This document shows, piece by piece, positions 11,412-22,400 of a stretch of DNA of 53,458 bases. The stretch covers positions 1 to 53,458 of the forward strand of contig BBXU01000100.1 in the NCBI GenBank assembly GCA_001598975.1, written 5' to 3'. Within the stretch, counting starts at the first letter, position 1. Every line of letters begins with the position of its first letter. This stretch comes from Parachlorella kessleri. Its lineage: Eukaryota > Chlorophyta > Trebouxiophyceae > Chlorellales > Chlorellaceae. A program made the translations under genes and the position numbers. The notes under the pieces were generated by a model. That model was given only the letters and a program-made list of their open reading frames with translations. It was not told the DNA's origin and searched no databases.

Positions 11412-14400
11412 GGCAACCTGCCAGCTGCGCCCTTCCACCTCTTGCGTGTTAGGCCTGGGCCTGGCAGGAGCATTGAGGACTGGGCTAATGAGTGAGCCGC
11501 CTCGGCATCCTCCATACACCTTCCCTCCAGATTTGTAGAGCCTTCCTGGCATTCAACCCTGGCGTTGTTGCCTTGCCCATTGTTGTCGGGGCCCAAAGTT
11601 GGGAAAGCCCAGGGGAGTGGTTAGCATGTCTATGGCAGGATCGCAAACAAGTACGCTCCTACTACCAGCTTTGGCAAGGCATAGCACTCCCTTTCTCCTT
11701 ACATTACATAGTAGGGTTGTGACATTACGCGCCTGCAGGGGCTTCCTGGGCTTGAGGCTGGCTGACTTGGTGCGGGGAGAGATGAAGTGGGCACTGGTCA
11801 GCAACTACGTGAGTCCAAGGCTGCTGGATCCCCACTATTGCTCCATGGAAGTTGAAGGGCGCCCGGCGTGAGCATGCAGTCAGTGTCCTTGTCTTCAACA
11901 GTTGCATGGTAGACCATGCAGTAGCAAGGGTTACCGGTGCGGTGGTGGTGGGCATAAGGAGCCTCAAGTACCCACTGTGTGTCGGCAAGCCCTGCTACTC
12001 AGCGGTGTACGCCCGCCTCAAGTGTGTGAGGATTGCCAGTGCCTCCTGCATTGCCATATAGCGTATCAACTGTGTGTCCACTGCCGCAGATGGTTGACCT
12101 CCGGTGGCTGCTGAGCGCATGCCCCGACCTGGCACGGGCTCAGCGGCTCATCCTGGTACACGGGGAGGGCGGCAGCACGTGAGCGCTGAGCCCTGTGCAC
12201 CCGGAGTACCTTCCTCTTGCTGTCCCTCCTTCCAATATCGCAGCATTTGCCTGGGTGCTCTTTCTGGCGCTTACCTCAAGTGGCCTGCCCTCATGTGGTC
12301 AGCGGGGGTAGATAGGGCCAGTGCCGGGAGTCTGCTGCATGTCACCAGAGGGTTGCACGGCGGCATGCGAGGGCGGCCCCACGGGTTCCGCCCCCCTCAT
12401 GGATCGTTTCCCCTCCCCCCGGCTCCCAGCAAGGCAAGACGGAGGCTCGCCCTTGTCGCTCACCAAGTTACGGGGATGCCGCAGGAGGGCGCAGCAGATC
12501 GAGGCAGACGTGGATGCGGCGGGGCTGCGGGCTCGCACTACGGTGCATGCACCGCCCATCACCAATGCCTATGGTGTACACCACAGGTGGGTACGCCTGG
12601 GGGCTGCAGCAGCTGCTCCTTTGGTCCCTTAAGTGCCTGTTACGCATTGCAGCCGGGATCTGGTGCATATGCAACATCCATGGCTGGCAGAAACCAAGGG
12701 GCCAACGCCGTGCGGTGTTGTTGCTGGTGGTATGCGACGCCGAAGTGAGGAGAGGTAGGGGTGGATGGCATTGGCGGAGCTGGCTGCAAGTTTTATCCGA
12801 GTCTTGCCTGAACTCCAATACATTAGACCTGTCCGAGGCAAGTTGTCGCCACTGGAACTTTTATGGCTTATTCAGACCCTGCCCCGGCCTGGCCCTCCTC
12901 CTCTGTTATCTCGAGTTACTTCCAGCACGTATGACAGGGCTTGCGGCAACTGCTGGGCTCTCTTTGTTCATGCCCTGACATGTCTCCTGCCCTGCCCTTA
13001 ACACGTGCATTCCAGCAAGGCGCATCAACATCAGCCCTTGCACCAGGGCCAGCTCCACGTGGTAAGGGCACCATGAGTGTTGCATGGCCTGGCTGTGCAT
13101 CCCTTGCAGCAAGGCGTTCCTGCTGCAATATGCTGCTGGGCTGCGTGTGGTGGTGCACACCGCCAACATGATCTACTCGGACTGCAACAACAAGAGCCAG
13201 GGGGTGTGGTGGCAGGACTTCCCACTCAAGGACGGCCAGTCGCCGCAGGTGCGCAGGCCATGCAAGTGTGACAGTGACATGCCTCCTTGTCAGTGCAGTG
13301 ACATGCATGCGGTTGTTATGAGTGTACTAACGCTATCGTACGCCTGAACCACCCTGCATGACCTTTCCTGCTGAGGGTGAAATTTTGAAGAGATGCAGTT
13401 GAGCCATGTGGGCACCCTGTCAGCCTGGTGCCCCAGCCCGCGCCAGTGGCTGCACACCCCCTTGCAGTGAGCGGCCACCCTTACAAACCTCAGGCAACAC
13501 TGCCTTACAGGATAACTTACAAAGGAGACTAAGGACAACAAATGCCGGTCCGCCCTGCCTTCATGCAGACGTCAGAGTTTGAGGAGCACCTCACCCAGTA
13601 CCTGCGGGAGCTCAGGCTGCCGCCTTCTGTTTCCATAGCTGCCAGAGCGGTGGTTTCGCTGCACGACTTCTCAGCTGCCAGGGCGCACCTGGTGGGCTCG
13701 GTGCCCGGATGGCACAAGGGTGAGTCAGCACTCAGACGTCCCGCACCATACTCCGCACGAGGGTTTGTGTGTAGGTTGGACGGTGGGGAGGGGGGAACGA
13801 TTAAAAGGTCAATCACCATAATGCTGCCAGGCTGTTGCCGGACGGTGGACAAATCCCACCTGGTGGCACACCATTACATCTCACATGGCGCCCTGGCGGC
13901 AAGTGCATGGTGCCGTTCACAGCCATAATGGGAGGTGCCATGGCCTGGCATGCGGCCCTCGGCAAGCAGTGGGCGCTATCCCGGGCCTTGGTCATGCCTT
14001 GCAGGCGGCATGCTGAGCCGCTGGGGCCACATGCGGGTGCGGGCCTGCCTGGGCCGGGAGGCCTTCCCCTCACACTTTGCCGGGGCGCCCCTGGTGGCCC
14101 AGTTCAGCAGCCTGGGGGGACTGGACGAGGGCTGGGTCACTGCAGAGTTTACTGGCAGCCTCAGCGCGGGGAAAAGTGCGGGTGGTGAGGCTTGCACTTT
14201 TACAGTGGATCCCCCCCCCCCCACCACACACATACACGACCCCCCTCACGCACGCACGCACACACGCACGCAAACAACAGCTTGCCTGGGGATGGTGTGG
14301 CCTCGCGCGCGTGCCTGCACTACTTGAACAGCTGAGCCTGGTGTGAGGGATAGGCTGTCCGCCAAGGCACCACCAGCAGGGGCTTGTCTACAGACTGCCA

Positions 14401-16042
14401 CGATTGTGTGCACTGTGTGGTATGAGCAGCCATTGTAGGCGGTGGTGCCGGTCTGGTGCCTCAACGCCACCGGGGGCGGTACAAGGACCACCTGGGGCGT
14501 CTGATCCTTCATGGTGCCTGAGGGGGCTCTCCAGGGTGCCTGATGCTCCCCTGCCCCCCTACCGTGTAGCTGCTCCTGGGCCGATGTCGCCGCCGCACAC
14601 CTTCCGCAGGGCAACCGCTGCCGCGGCCTGCCGCTGGGCCTGCTGGGCTGCAGCTGGTGTGGCCCACGGAGGTGGAGGTCCGCGACTCGCTAGAGGGCTG
14701 GTTCGCGGGGGGCTCCATCCCGGGCAGGGCTGACAAGGTCACCCGGCCCTTCCTGCAGGCCTTCTGGCACAGGTGGGGGACGGGCTGGGGCAGGGCGCCG
14801 GGGAGGGCTAGGTAGGGGCGCCGGGCACACACGGAGTACGTTGCCTGGCAGGTTTCTAGAGCGTTTTCGGGCAGGTGGCATGGGTGGGACGGAGGGAGCT
14901 GCGGGTGCTCCACTCTTCCCGCCAGCATGATGAGATGAGAAGCAAAGGAGTGCGAGTGGTGTGGGTGTGCAGGTGGGGCGGGGAGGCGGGCGGCCGGCAA
15001 CATGCCATGCCTCACATCAAGACGTACCTGCGCTATCAGATAGGCGCCGAGGGGGGTGCGAGCGAGGTGGCATGGCTCTTGCTGAGTTCCCACAACCTAA
15101 GCAAGGTAGGGGTATGAGAAGAGGAGATTGGAGTTAGCTTGCAGACACGATGATGCTGGGCTGCTTGGGGCCCATGAACTGACTATAGCGAGCATCTTGC
15201 GAGGACTCATTATGGAAGCATATGAAGGCCCTGGGTCTCGCATTAGGTACCGCAGCAGGTATGCTGGCAGTCTCCCAGACAGAGCATGCTCTTCGCTGAT
15301 GAAACAAGGTTCACCAAGAATGTGGGGGGGTGTCATCCCTGATGCTGCGCAGGCCGCATGGGGGGCGCTCAAAAAGGACGACACGGTGCTGCATATACTG
15401 CATTTTGAGCTGGGCGTGCTGCTGCTGCCGGGGCTGGAGGCAGCATACCTTGCCTCACGGCACTGCGGCTTCACCTGCACCCCCGACCACCCGGTGGTGG
15501 CGGCAGCAGCGGCCATAGGGCAGGGATCAGGCTCCCCAGGTACTTGCTCGCCGTGCGCATACCTCGCGCTTGCTTGCTTGCTGTCGTGTGTAAGGACTGC
15601 AAGCAGCACCATGTGTTGGATTGCGGGGCGCGGTGGTGGGACCTTGATGTTACTGTAGCTGCAAGCTGTGCTGCTCCTGTGCATCCCGCGCCCTGCAGGC
15701 GCACCAGCAGCCCCCGAATCCGTGCGCTTTGTTGCCTGGCAGCGAGGACAGCCTCAAGAAGCCTCCTCGTCTCCTGCCTCAGCAGGCGGCTCCAGCACCC
15801 TCACCGTGCCCCTGCCCATCCCCTACGCCCTGCCGCCCCACAAGTATCGGGCTGGGGACTCGCCCTGGGCGACCGACCTGCCCCACAAGGGGCTGGATAG
15901 CCGGGGGTATCCTGCCGGGGATACCCGCAAGATCCACTACGGGCTCCTGGAGGAATGGGAGTGGGGCGAGTGGGAGTTTGTGTTGGAGGGGGCGGGCGGC
16001 ACGGGGCGGTGGCAGCAAATATACAGTGATACGGCCCGCTGA
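11023..16042 (+). CDS. TDP1: Tyrosyl-DNA phosphodiesterase 1 (copy 2, plus strand)
   Basis: Same enzyme family as the inverted neighbour. Certain exons join in phase to 545 residues before the TGA at 16040-16042: 11412-11491, 11739-11808, 12090-12178, 12485-12586, 13110-13248, 13569-13719, 14005-14184, 14610-14772, 14973-15105, 15353-15539, 15699-16042. The first exon is uncertain; 11023-11037 fits. The first HKD site is His (12582-12584)-Ser-Lys (13111-13113) in YGVHHSKAFLL. The second is His (15013-15015)-Ile-Lys (15019-15021) in AMPHIKTY, followed by SSHNLSK. Exons corresponding to copy 1 have equal or near-equal length (70/70, 89/89, 139/139, 180/180 nt) and identical phases. Differences: PGPGRSIED replaces GIPT before WANE, the basic NLS-like N-terminus of copy 1 is not evident, and the C-terminus runs on through EEWEWGEWEFV to QQIYSDTAR. 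It looks intact. Confidence -1.
14210..14276. repeat. Poly-C run and CA/CG-type simple repeat in TDP1 copy 2 intron
   Basis: Thirteen consecutive C (14210-14222) are followed by an alternating purine-pyrimidine CACA/CACG tract to about 14276. It sits directly downstream of the 14184 donor. Copy 1 has no equivalent tract in the matching intron. Confidence -1.
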
Positions 16043-16878
16043 GAGGCGCTGCTCTTGTCGCGTAGAGGGCAGTAGCAGTGTTCATGTGCAGTGGCCCGTG
16101 TAGAGTTGTGGGCTTGCAGAGGCTCACAGTGTGGGGCGGCTAAGCCGTGGTAGCCGACAGTGAGGAACCCACAGGGCCTAAGCGCTCGTTAGCATCACCT
16201 TTGAGCAATAGGTGCCTTCGCTCCGCGGTAATCGTGTCCCATAACCGAGTGGAAGGAACCTGATAGTCTGGCACCTTGATTCAAGGCAATTTTGTGGACG
16301 TGTGGGAGAAGCCACTGCCAGTACACAAACCAGTGGCGCAATCTCCAATTCTTGTAGTAGTTTGAGATTATGACATGAAGGTCGCGTTTGGTCTGGTGTG
16401 AGAGAGCAGCAGGGCTGCAACACTGTGACTTACAAGCCCCGGCCAGTTGCGCCCTGTGCTGGAAAGGAAGGATTGGAGAACTAGCGCCACAAAGTCAAGG
16501 AACTCGAGGCCCAGCTGCCGTATCCTTCAATATGCATGCCATCCTGTGATAGGAAACTTCAACCAGCCTGCTAGCAGTAGCACTAGTGCCAATTGCAAGG
16601 ACTTGCTTACACCCTTGGTCGAGAGAAACATACTGCTGAGCGAACGGGGAAGCTGACAGCAAATGGGAGACCGGTGATGCTGCAAGTGAGCACGACATGA
16701 GTCCCGCAGGCTGATCACTTCCACCAAGGCCAAGCGTCCACCCGTGACATGATTACGGTTACTGATTCCCTCAGAACTACACAACTATGGCAGCTAGGGG
16801 ATCCGTACTCAACTTGGCTTGTGCTGGTCCTCACATCGCAGCTGGGGGGGTCCCTGGCACTTGGTCTGATTTATACAG
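16043..16878. other. Gene-free stretch / 5' side of Gln-rich gene
   Basis: No convincing coding sequence. It should contain the 3' UTR of TDP1 copy 2 and the 5' end of the next gene. One possible first exon begins at the ATG at 16787, in a frame that could be spliced to 16879 only through a weak donor. Confidence -1.
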
Positions 16879-17829
16879 GAACCCAGCTTGGCTTCCAACC
16901 TCGAGTTCTTTGTAGTGCGTGTGGACGCGGCTCCGGGCCTAGATGTTCCTGGAGGCTCGTTTGTGACGGTGGAGTCAGGCCCGCATCGCGGCCTGGCGCA
17001 AGCCCTGCACGTGCTACAGCATCCCAAGACCCGAGTGAGCTAGCGACTCAGAGAGCGTGCCTCGCATGCTGCGTGTGTTGCTGGGGCCCGCCAAAGGTGC
17101 ACTGGCAGACAGCTGGATTGTCCAGCCGCTGAGGTTGCACTGTTTCGGGGCCATCGCCCGACTGCAAAAGCAGCTTGGATACAAGCCCTGTTGTACCTCA
17201 GATACCACCACCTATATCTGCTGGCGAGGCAGCTGTTGATGAAGACAGCTTAGTGGCCGTGTCGTGCTGTACCTGCAGGCCCACGTGCTTCCAGACATCG
17301 TCTGGCTCCCTAGCAGTGTTCCCTGCTGGGCAGCCAACGAGGCGGTGGCACTGAAGCCGCGACTGGTGGTCACGGCAGAGACTGTGCAGCAAGCCAGGGA
17401 AACCAAGTGAGTGACCAAATGTGATGCCCGTGTGTGGCCCGGCTATCCAACTGGCATAGTGGCGCTGGTACTGACCATGAGTCCGCCAGACGGGCAAGTG
17501 GTTACTTGTCTCAGTGTCATGGCTGCGCTTGGCGACTGCTTGCTCGTCACTGGGCCGGCAGTACCAAGTCTCTGCTTCGCTGGGGCCTTCCCTGTCCATC
17601 TAAGATGCTGCTGCTTTCCCCATGACTGATATGCAGCAAATCGTCTTGACTGCCAGCGCTGCACACACATCCCTAGCCTGCTGGTTGCTGTTTCCTTGCC
17701 TTCTCCAGAGGCGGGCGAGGACTTGTGCCAGTTCCAGCTCGCCGGCATGGCGCCTCCCGTGGTCGCGAGCCCACCGTTGGCGAGCAGCAGGGTGACCTCC
17801 GGCAGCCGCCAACCAAGCGGCACCATGCT

Positions 17830-17862
<33 letters not shown>

Positions 17863-18663
17863 GTGGTCAGCTTGGCCACGCCGCCGCAGCGGCTCCCGCA
17901 GCCGTGCCGGCCGGTGGGCATGGCCTTCCTGCCAGGCTTGGTATCCCTGCAGCAGGTGCAGCCGCAGTATGGGCTGCCTCTGCAGCTGCCCCTGCAGCAG
18001 CCATGGCTGGGGCTGTCCCTACCGCTGGGGCAGGTATGGCAGGAGGGGCAAGCGCAGCAGCTTGCTTTACAGCTGTCACCGGAGCTTACATATACTACAC
18101 CAGTCGCAGCCGGCTCGGCAGCACTTGCCGTCCAGCCCATGGCTGGCGCAGGTCTTAGAGAGCTCCAGAGGCAAGTCCCAGATGCAGTCTCCCTTGCTGG
18201 ACAACCGCCAGCTGACCAGCAACTGCAACAGCAGCGACAGGCGGGAAGTGAAGCGGAGGATCAGCAGCCGGAACGGCGACAAATGGAGCAGCAGCAGCAG
18301 CAGCAACGGCAGCAGGAGCAGCAGCAGGAGCAGCAGCAGCAGCCAGGGGCTGGGAGAGAGGAGCAGCTGGAGCAGCAGCAGGTATCCCAGGGGGTCTCCC
18401 AGGGCCGAGCAGTTGACTCAGGGTCGCACCCTGTTTGGCCAATTGCACCTCGGGGCACTGGTGTGCCTTCGGAGCTGACCGAAGTACCTGGCAGTTTAGG
18501 CGCACTTCATCACCTTGCTGTTACTGAGCTGCCGGCGTCAGCGCCAGCAGCAGGCGCACTGCTGCAACCATCAAGCTTGCCAGAAGCCCCTCCACCACTA
18601 TTGCAACAGCAGCAGCAGCAACAGCAGCAGTCGCAGGAAGGAAAGCAGCAGCAGCAGCGGTAG
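16879..18663 (+). CDS. Gln-rich protein of unknown function (5' end unresolved)
   Basis: Three exons join in phase: 16879-17034, 17279-17406 and 17709-18663 (TAG). The first two encode a compact, hydrophobic, globular-looking block (LASNLEFFVVRVDAAPG ... VTVESGPHRGLAQALHVL ... HVLPDIVWLPSSVPCW ... LKPRLVVTAETVQQARE). I do not recognise it. The last exon is disordered: one Q11 run (ten CAG codons plus CAA from 17830), several more poly-Gln stretches to 18350, and a final QQQQ tail. Such Gln-rich tails occur in transcriptional co-regulators and RNA-granule proteins, but nothing here proves either role. The start codon is not settled; 16787 is a candidate. Confidence -1.
17830..17862 (+). repeat. 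(CAG)10-CAA coding microsatellite
   Basis: Uninterrupted CAG array in the Gln frame of the Gln-rich gene; near-pure codon repetition suggests recent slippage. Further CAG-rich arrays lie at about 18287-18340 and 18605-18660. Confidence -1.
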
Positions 18664-19414
18664 CGACAAGATTGGCAGCTCCCACCAGCAGCAGGAGGAT
18701 GGTGTGGATGACAAGCAGCAAGCCGGATCAGCACTTTGAAGTCTCCACGGACTGTCGGAGCAAGTAGGCGCACTAGTGGTGTTGTGATTTTACCTGGGGT
18801 GGGGCCAAGCAGGTCACCTGAGGAGGAGGGCCTTGATGATGATGTTTGCCTTAGTAAACAGCTCTGGCAGGTTCATTCTACTATTGCAAGGCTGCAAGGC
18901 TGCTGGTGCCTTATGGGGCCCGAAGGGCCGAAGCCGGCTTGCAAGCTGTCTTCATGCTTTGGTTCACAAAGCAAGCCTGACGGCTCAGCAGGGGGCCATG
19001 CCTGCTTGGACTTCCCTATTGCTGCTTCTTGTCCTTGGCATATGCAGTTTGTGTTGTCATTTTCTGGGCAATACTTCAGGATTTCGTTGCACCTGCCTGG
19101 ATAAAAAGAGTCAATTGTGAGTGCAAATCTGTTGGCTCATGCAACCATGGCGGGAGCGCGTAACTGACCAATCCTCGTCAGCAGGCGACTCTGTTTGTAA
19201 ATCTGGCGAGTGGCCAGTGTGCTCTCATGAGGTAGTTGAGCCGATCGCACCATGCCTTATGTCCTCTGGCCGCTCTGCACCGCTGCTTTGTGACAGTACA
19301 GAATCCGTCATTGAGGGCCTCTCTATCCGCATATCAGCAAAGCCCTTGTATATCCAGCTGCTCTGACAGCCGTATCTATATCGTATAGACCCTGCCTTGT
19401 TTCCAGTAGCCCGG
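18664..19414. other. Gene-free stretch before acyl-CoA oxidase
   Basis: Probably 3' UTR of the Gln-rich gene and the promoter of the acyl-CoA oxidase gene. Only unconvincing short open frames; no repeat copy recognised. Confidence -1.
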
Positions 19415-22400
19415 ATGGAGCGGCGGGTGTCCACCTTGCGGCGTCATTTGGGCACTGATGTCAGTAGCACGGCCGTGCTGGGGTCGCACCCAACTTCTGC
19501 GACGGCTATCAGGCAGCTGCCGCGCTTCGATGCAACGATCATGTACGTAGCGGCCTGTGGTTGCTGTCACTCTGGGACCCTAGGGTGCTTGTTCCGGGGT
19601 TATGTCCGGTCTGTTGGCTGCAGGGAGAGCTTTATGGACAGCAACCGCGTTCTGAAGAACGAAACTTACGAACTTTTTCGGCAGCACCCAGAGCTGCTTA
19701 TAGCAGAGGAGGAGGGGCTTACCAAAGGTGCAGTATTACAAAGCCCCTGTAGACTGCCCCTGCCATGCTGGCTGTCCTTGTAGTCGCTTTGTGGGCCAGG
19801 GCTCCTCCAGTGCCCCTCACCGAGAGGCAAGCAGACAAAATTGTAGGCGCTGGGCGGCGTTGGTGAAGCCGTCAGCAGTCCCGAGTGCCCCACGTGCGTT
19901 GCAGAGCAGCACCGCGAGCTGGTGCGCAACATACTGCGGCTCATACTCAATGCGGGGTACAGCCCTCTGAGCTTCTTTTTCAAGGCAAGCCACGGCATGG
20001 GTTCTGAGTGTGGTGAAACACGTGGCAAACTTTACCCGCCCACGCCGCCTTCTGTTTATCGTCCTGGCTCGCTTTGCTAGCCTACTTGTTGAGGCTGGCA
20101 GGGTAGGGGGCTGGGAAGCCCAGGGGTGGTCCCACTACATGGGTCACCACAGCAGCCCTTCCTGCCCGCTGATGAGGCATTGTTACAAAAATCTGTTGAG
20201 AGGACTTCAGAGCAAGTATGGTGTGCAGGACCACGCCAAGTACTTCTACTTTGCTGAGCTTATGGCCATGGTGGACCTCTCCACGGTGGGTGGTAGTTTA
20301 ATCTCTGCTGCATGGGTCTGTTTGCTTTGCCAGGCACTGTAATCTTTCCACAGCCACACTGCTTCGCAGGCCACACTCCGGTGAACATGCACACCGCAAC
20401 TGCACGGTCGTACGCCTTCCCAGTGCAGTGCCCCTGTTGTGTGCGAGTCCCGGCCGGACTGATTGCACATGATCCCCAAGGGACCTGCTGCTCCCTGCCT
20501 GAAGCTGAGCCTTGCGCTCTCCTGACCAGCTCAGCCGCTCGCGGACAAAATATAGCCTGGGGCTGCGCTAGGCGTGCTGAGATTGGCTGTCCCTGCTGTG
20601 CCACTTGCAGGTTGTGAAGATGGGAGTCCAGTACAGCCTGTGGGGTGGCAGCGTGGTCAACCTGGGCACGGAGAAGCACCGCAAAAAGTACTTTGATGAC
20701 ATCGACAGGTTCAGGCTGCCGGGTGAGCCGCGGTAGTGGAGGAGGGCGCAGGGTGTTGGAGGCTCAGCAGGAGGAGGTTGCCGGAGGGGGAGAAGAGGTG
20801 GATGGGATGGATGCGAGAGCTAGCGGCAAACTGCTGCGCGCACTCTGCACCGTCCCTTACGACGGTCGGCTGCAAGCATTGGCAAGGGCGCCAGCAGTGC
20901 CGGGTGTGGGAGCACCTGCGGATGACAAACTCCCAAGTTAAGGAGATGTGACACACACCCAGCGCTGTTGCCTCGCTGTGAAAGCTGAACGGGGTGCCCT
21001 GTTGCCCCGACAGGCTGCTTTGCAATGACGGAGCTGCGGCATGGCAGCAACGTGGCGGGGCTGCAGACGGAGGCCATCCTGGACACAGACGCTGATGAGT
21101 GGATCGTTCACACGCCAGACGACGGCGCCATCAAGTGGTACGTCCTGCTGGCAGTTAGCTGTTGAGTGCTGCGCCTTGATGGCGTTGTTGGTATTGCTGG
21201 GAGTGCTGCCTTACCCACCCTTTGCACCCAGATACTTGCGAGTGCTTTGAGTTGGTGGCACTGCCGCTGATGGCAGGCCGGGCAGCGGCGACATGGTAGC
21301 CAGCGCCGCAGGGCATGTATGCAGAGCTGGGGTGAGCGAGGCGGCACCTTGACCGTGGACTGGCCCTGTAATCATCTGCGCCGCAGGTGGATCGGCAATG
21401 CCGCTGAGGACGGGCGGGCAGCCACGGTGTTTGCGCGGCTCAAGGTGCCGGCGCCGGATGGCAGCGGGGCGCTGGACGACCACGGCGTGCATGCTTTCGT
21501 GGTGCCACTCAGGGACGGCGCCGGCCAGCTGTGCAAGGGCGTGGAGATTCGGGACTGCGGCTACAAGGTGCGGTGGGGCTGGAGGCGGCAGAGGATGTTA
21601 CGTTTGCATATTTGTGTATTGGGGTTGGGGGTGGGGCTGGGGGTGTTGCCTGGCATGATAACTTGCCTGCTTGTCATAGGGCGCTTCTTTAGTTGGCCGG
21701 ATGCCTGAGCGGAACGGCAACTAGCTGCGGGTCTGCAGGTGCTGAGAGACTGGCTGTGAGCAAGGGGCTGGGCATGGGTACTGGGGCCGAGCAAGGAAAC
21801 AGTTGCCGCATAGCACCACCCGCAAGTGTTGTGTTGCACAGCAGCCTCATCAGAATTGGCAGGGAACGCTTGAAGTACGCAAGGTTGCCTCCCCTCCGCT
21901 CAGCGTCCAAGAGGAGTCCTCCACATATTTGTGACCGTCTGACCTAGGGCTGGACTCCCACATGTGTTGGTGTGGGTGGCAGGACGCCCCAAGCTGCAGA
22001 TCACCTCCTTGCCACACCGTAGTATATGGAGGCGGCACCTCTCTTCGTCGCAGTCGTCATCCTAGCTAACCCATGTCAAGCGGGTTGGGTGTGTCCTGCA
22101 GGTGGGACTGAATGGCGTCGACAATGGAGCCATCCGGTTCAGTCATGTCAGGGTGCCCCGGGAGAACCTCCTGGACCGGTTTGCCACAGGTAACAGCTCT
22201 AGCCATCAGGGGCCTTTAGGCAGCCTTGAGCACAAGGGCTGCATGTCACTGCCTAAATTGCACAGTTTTTTGGGGCCAGTGCACACTGCCCTGTACTGCC
22301 AGTGGCAGGTTGTGTTTACGGGCAACTTTTGCAGCTGCCAATGTTAAGCCAGCAACACCGACCGATCGCAGCGGTCTGGGGGGTGACATCTGACAACAGG

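Noticed and set aside
17057..17239. Open frame MLRVLLGPAKGALADSWIVQ... as an extra exon of the Gln-rich gene
   Set aside because: The flanking exons (ending 17034, starting 17279) join directly in phase 0 and give a coherent protein; inserting this stretch lacks a clear acceptor and donor pair.
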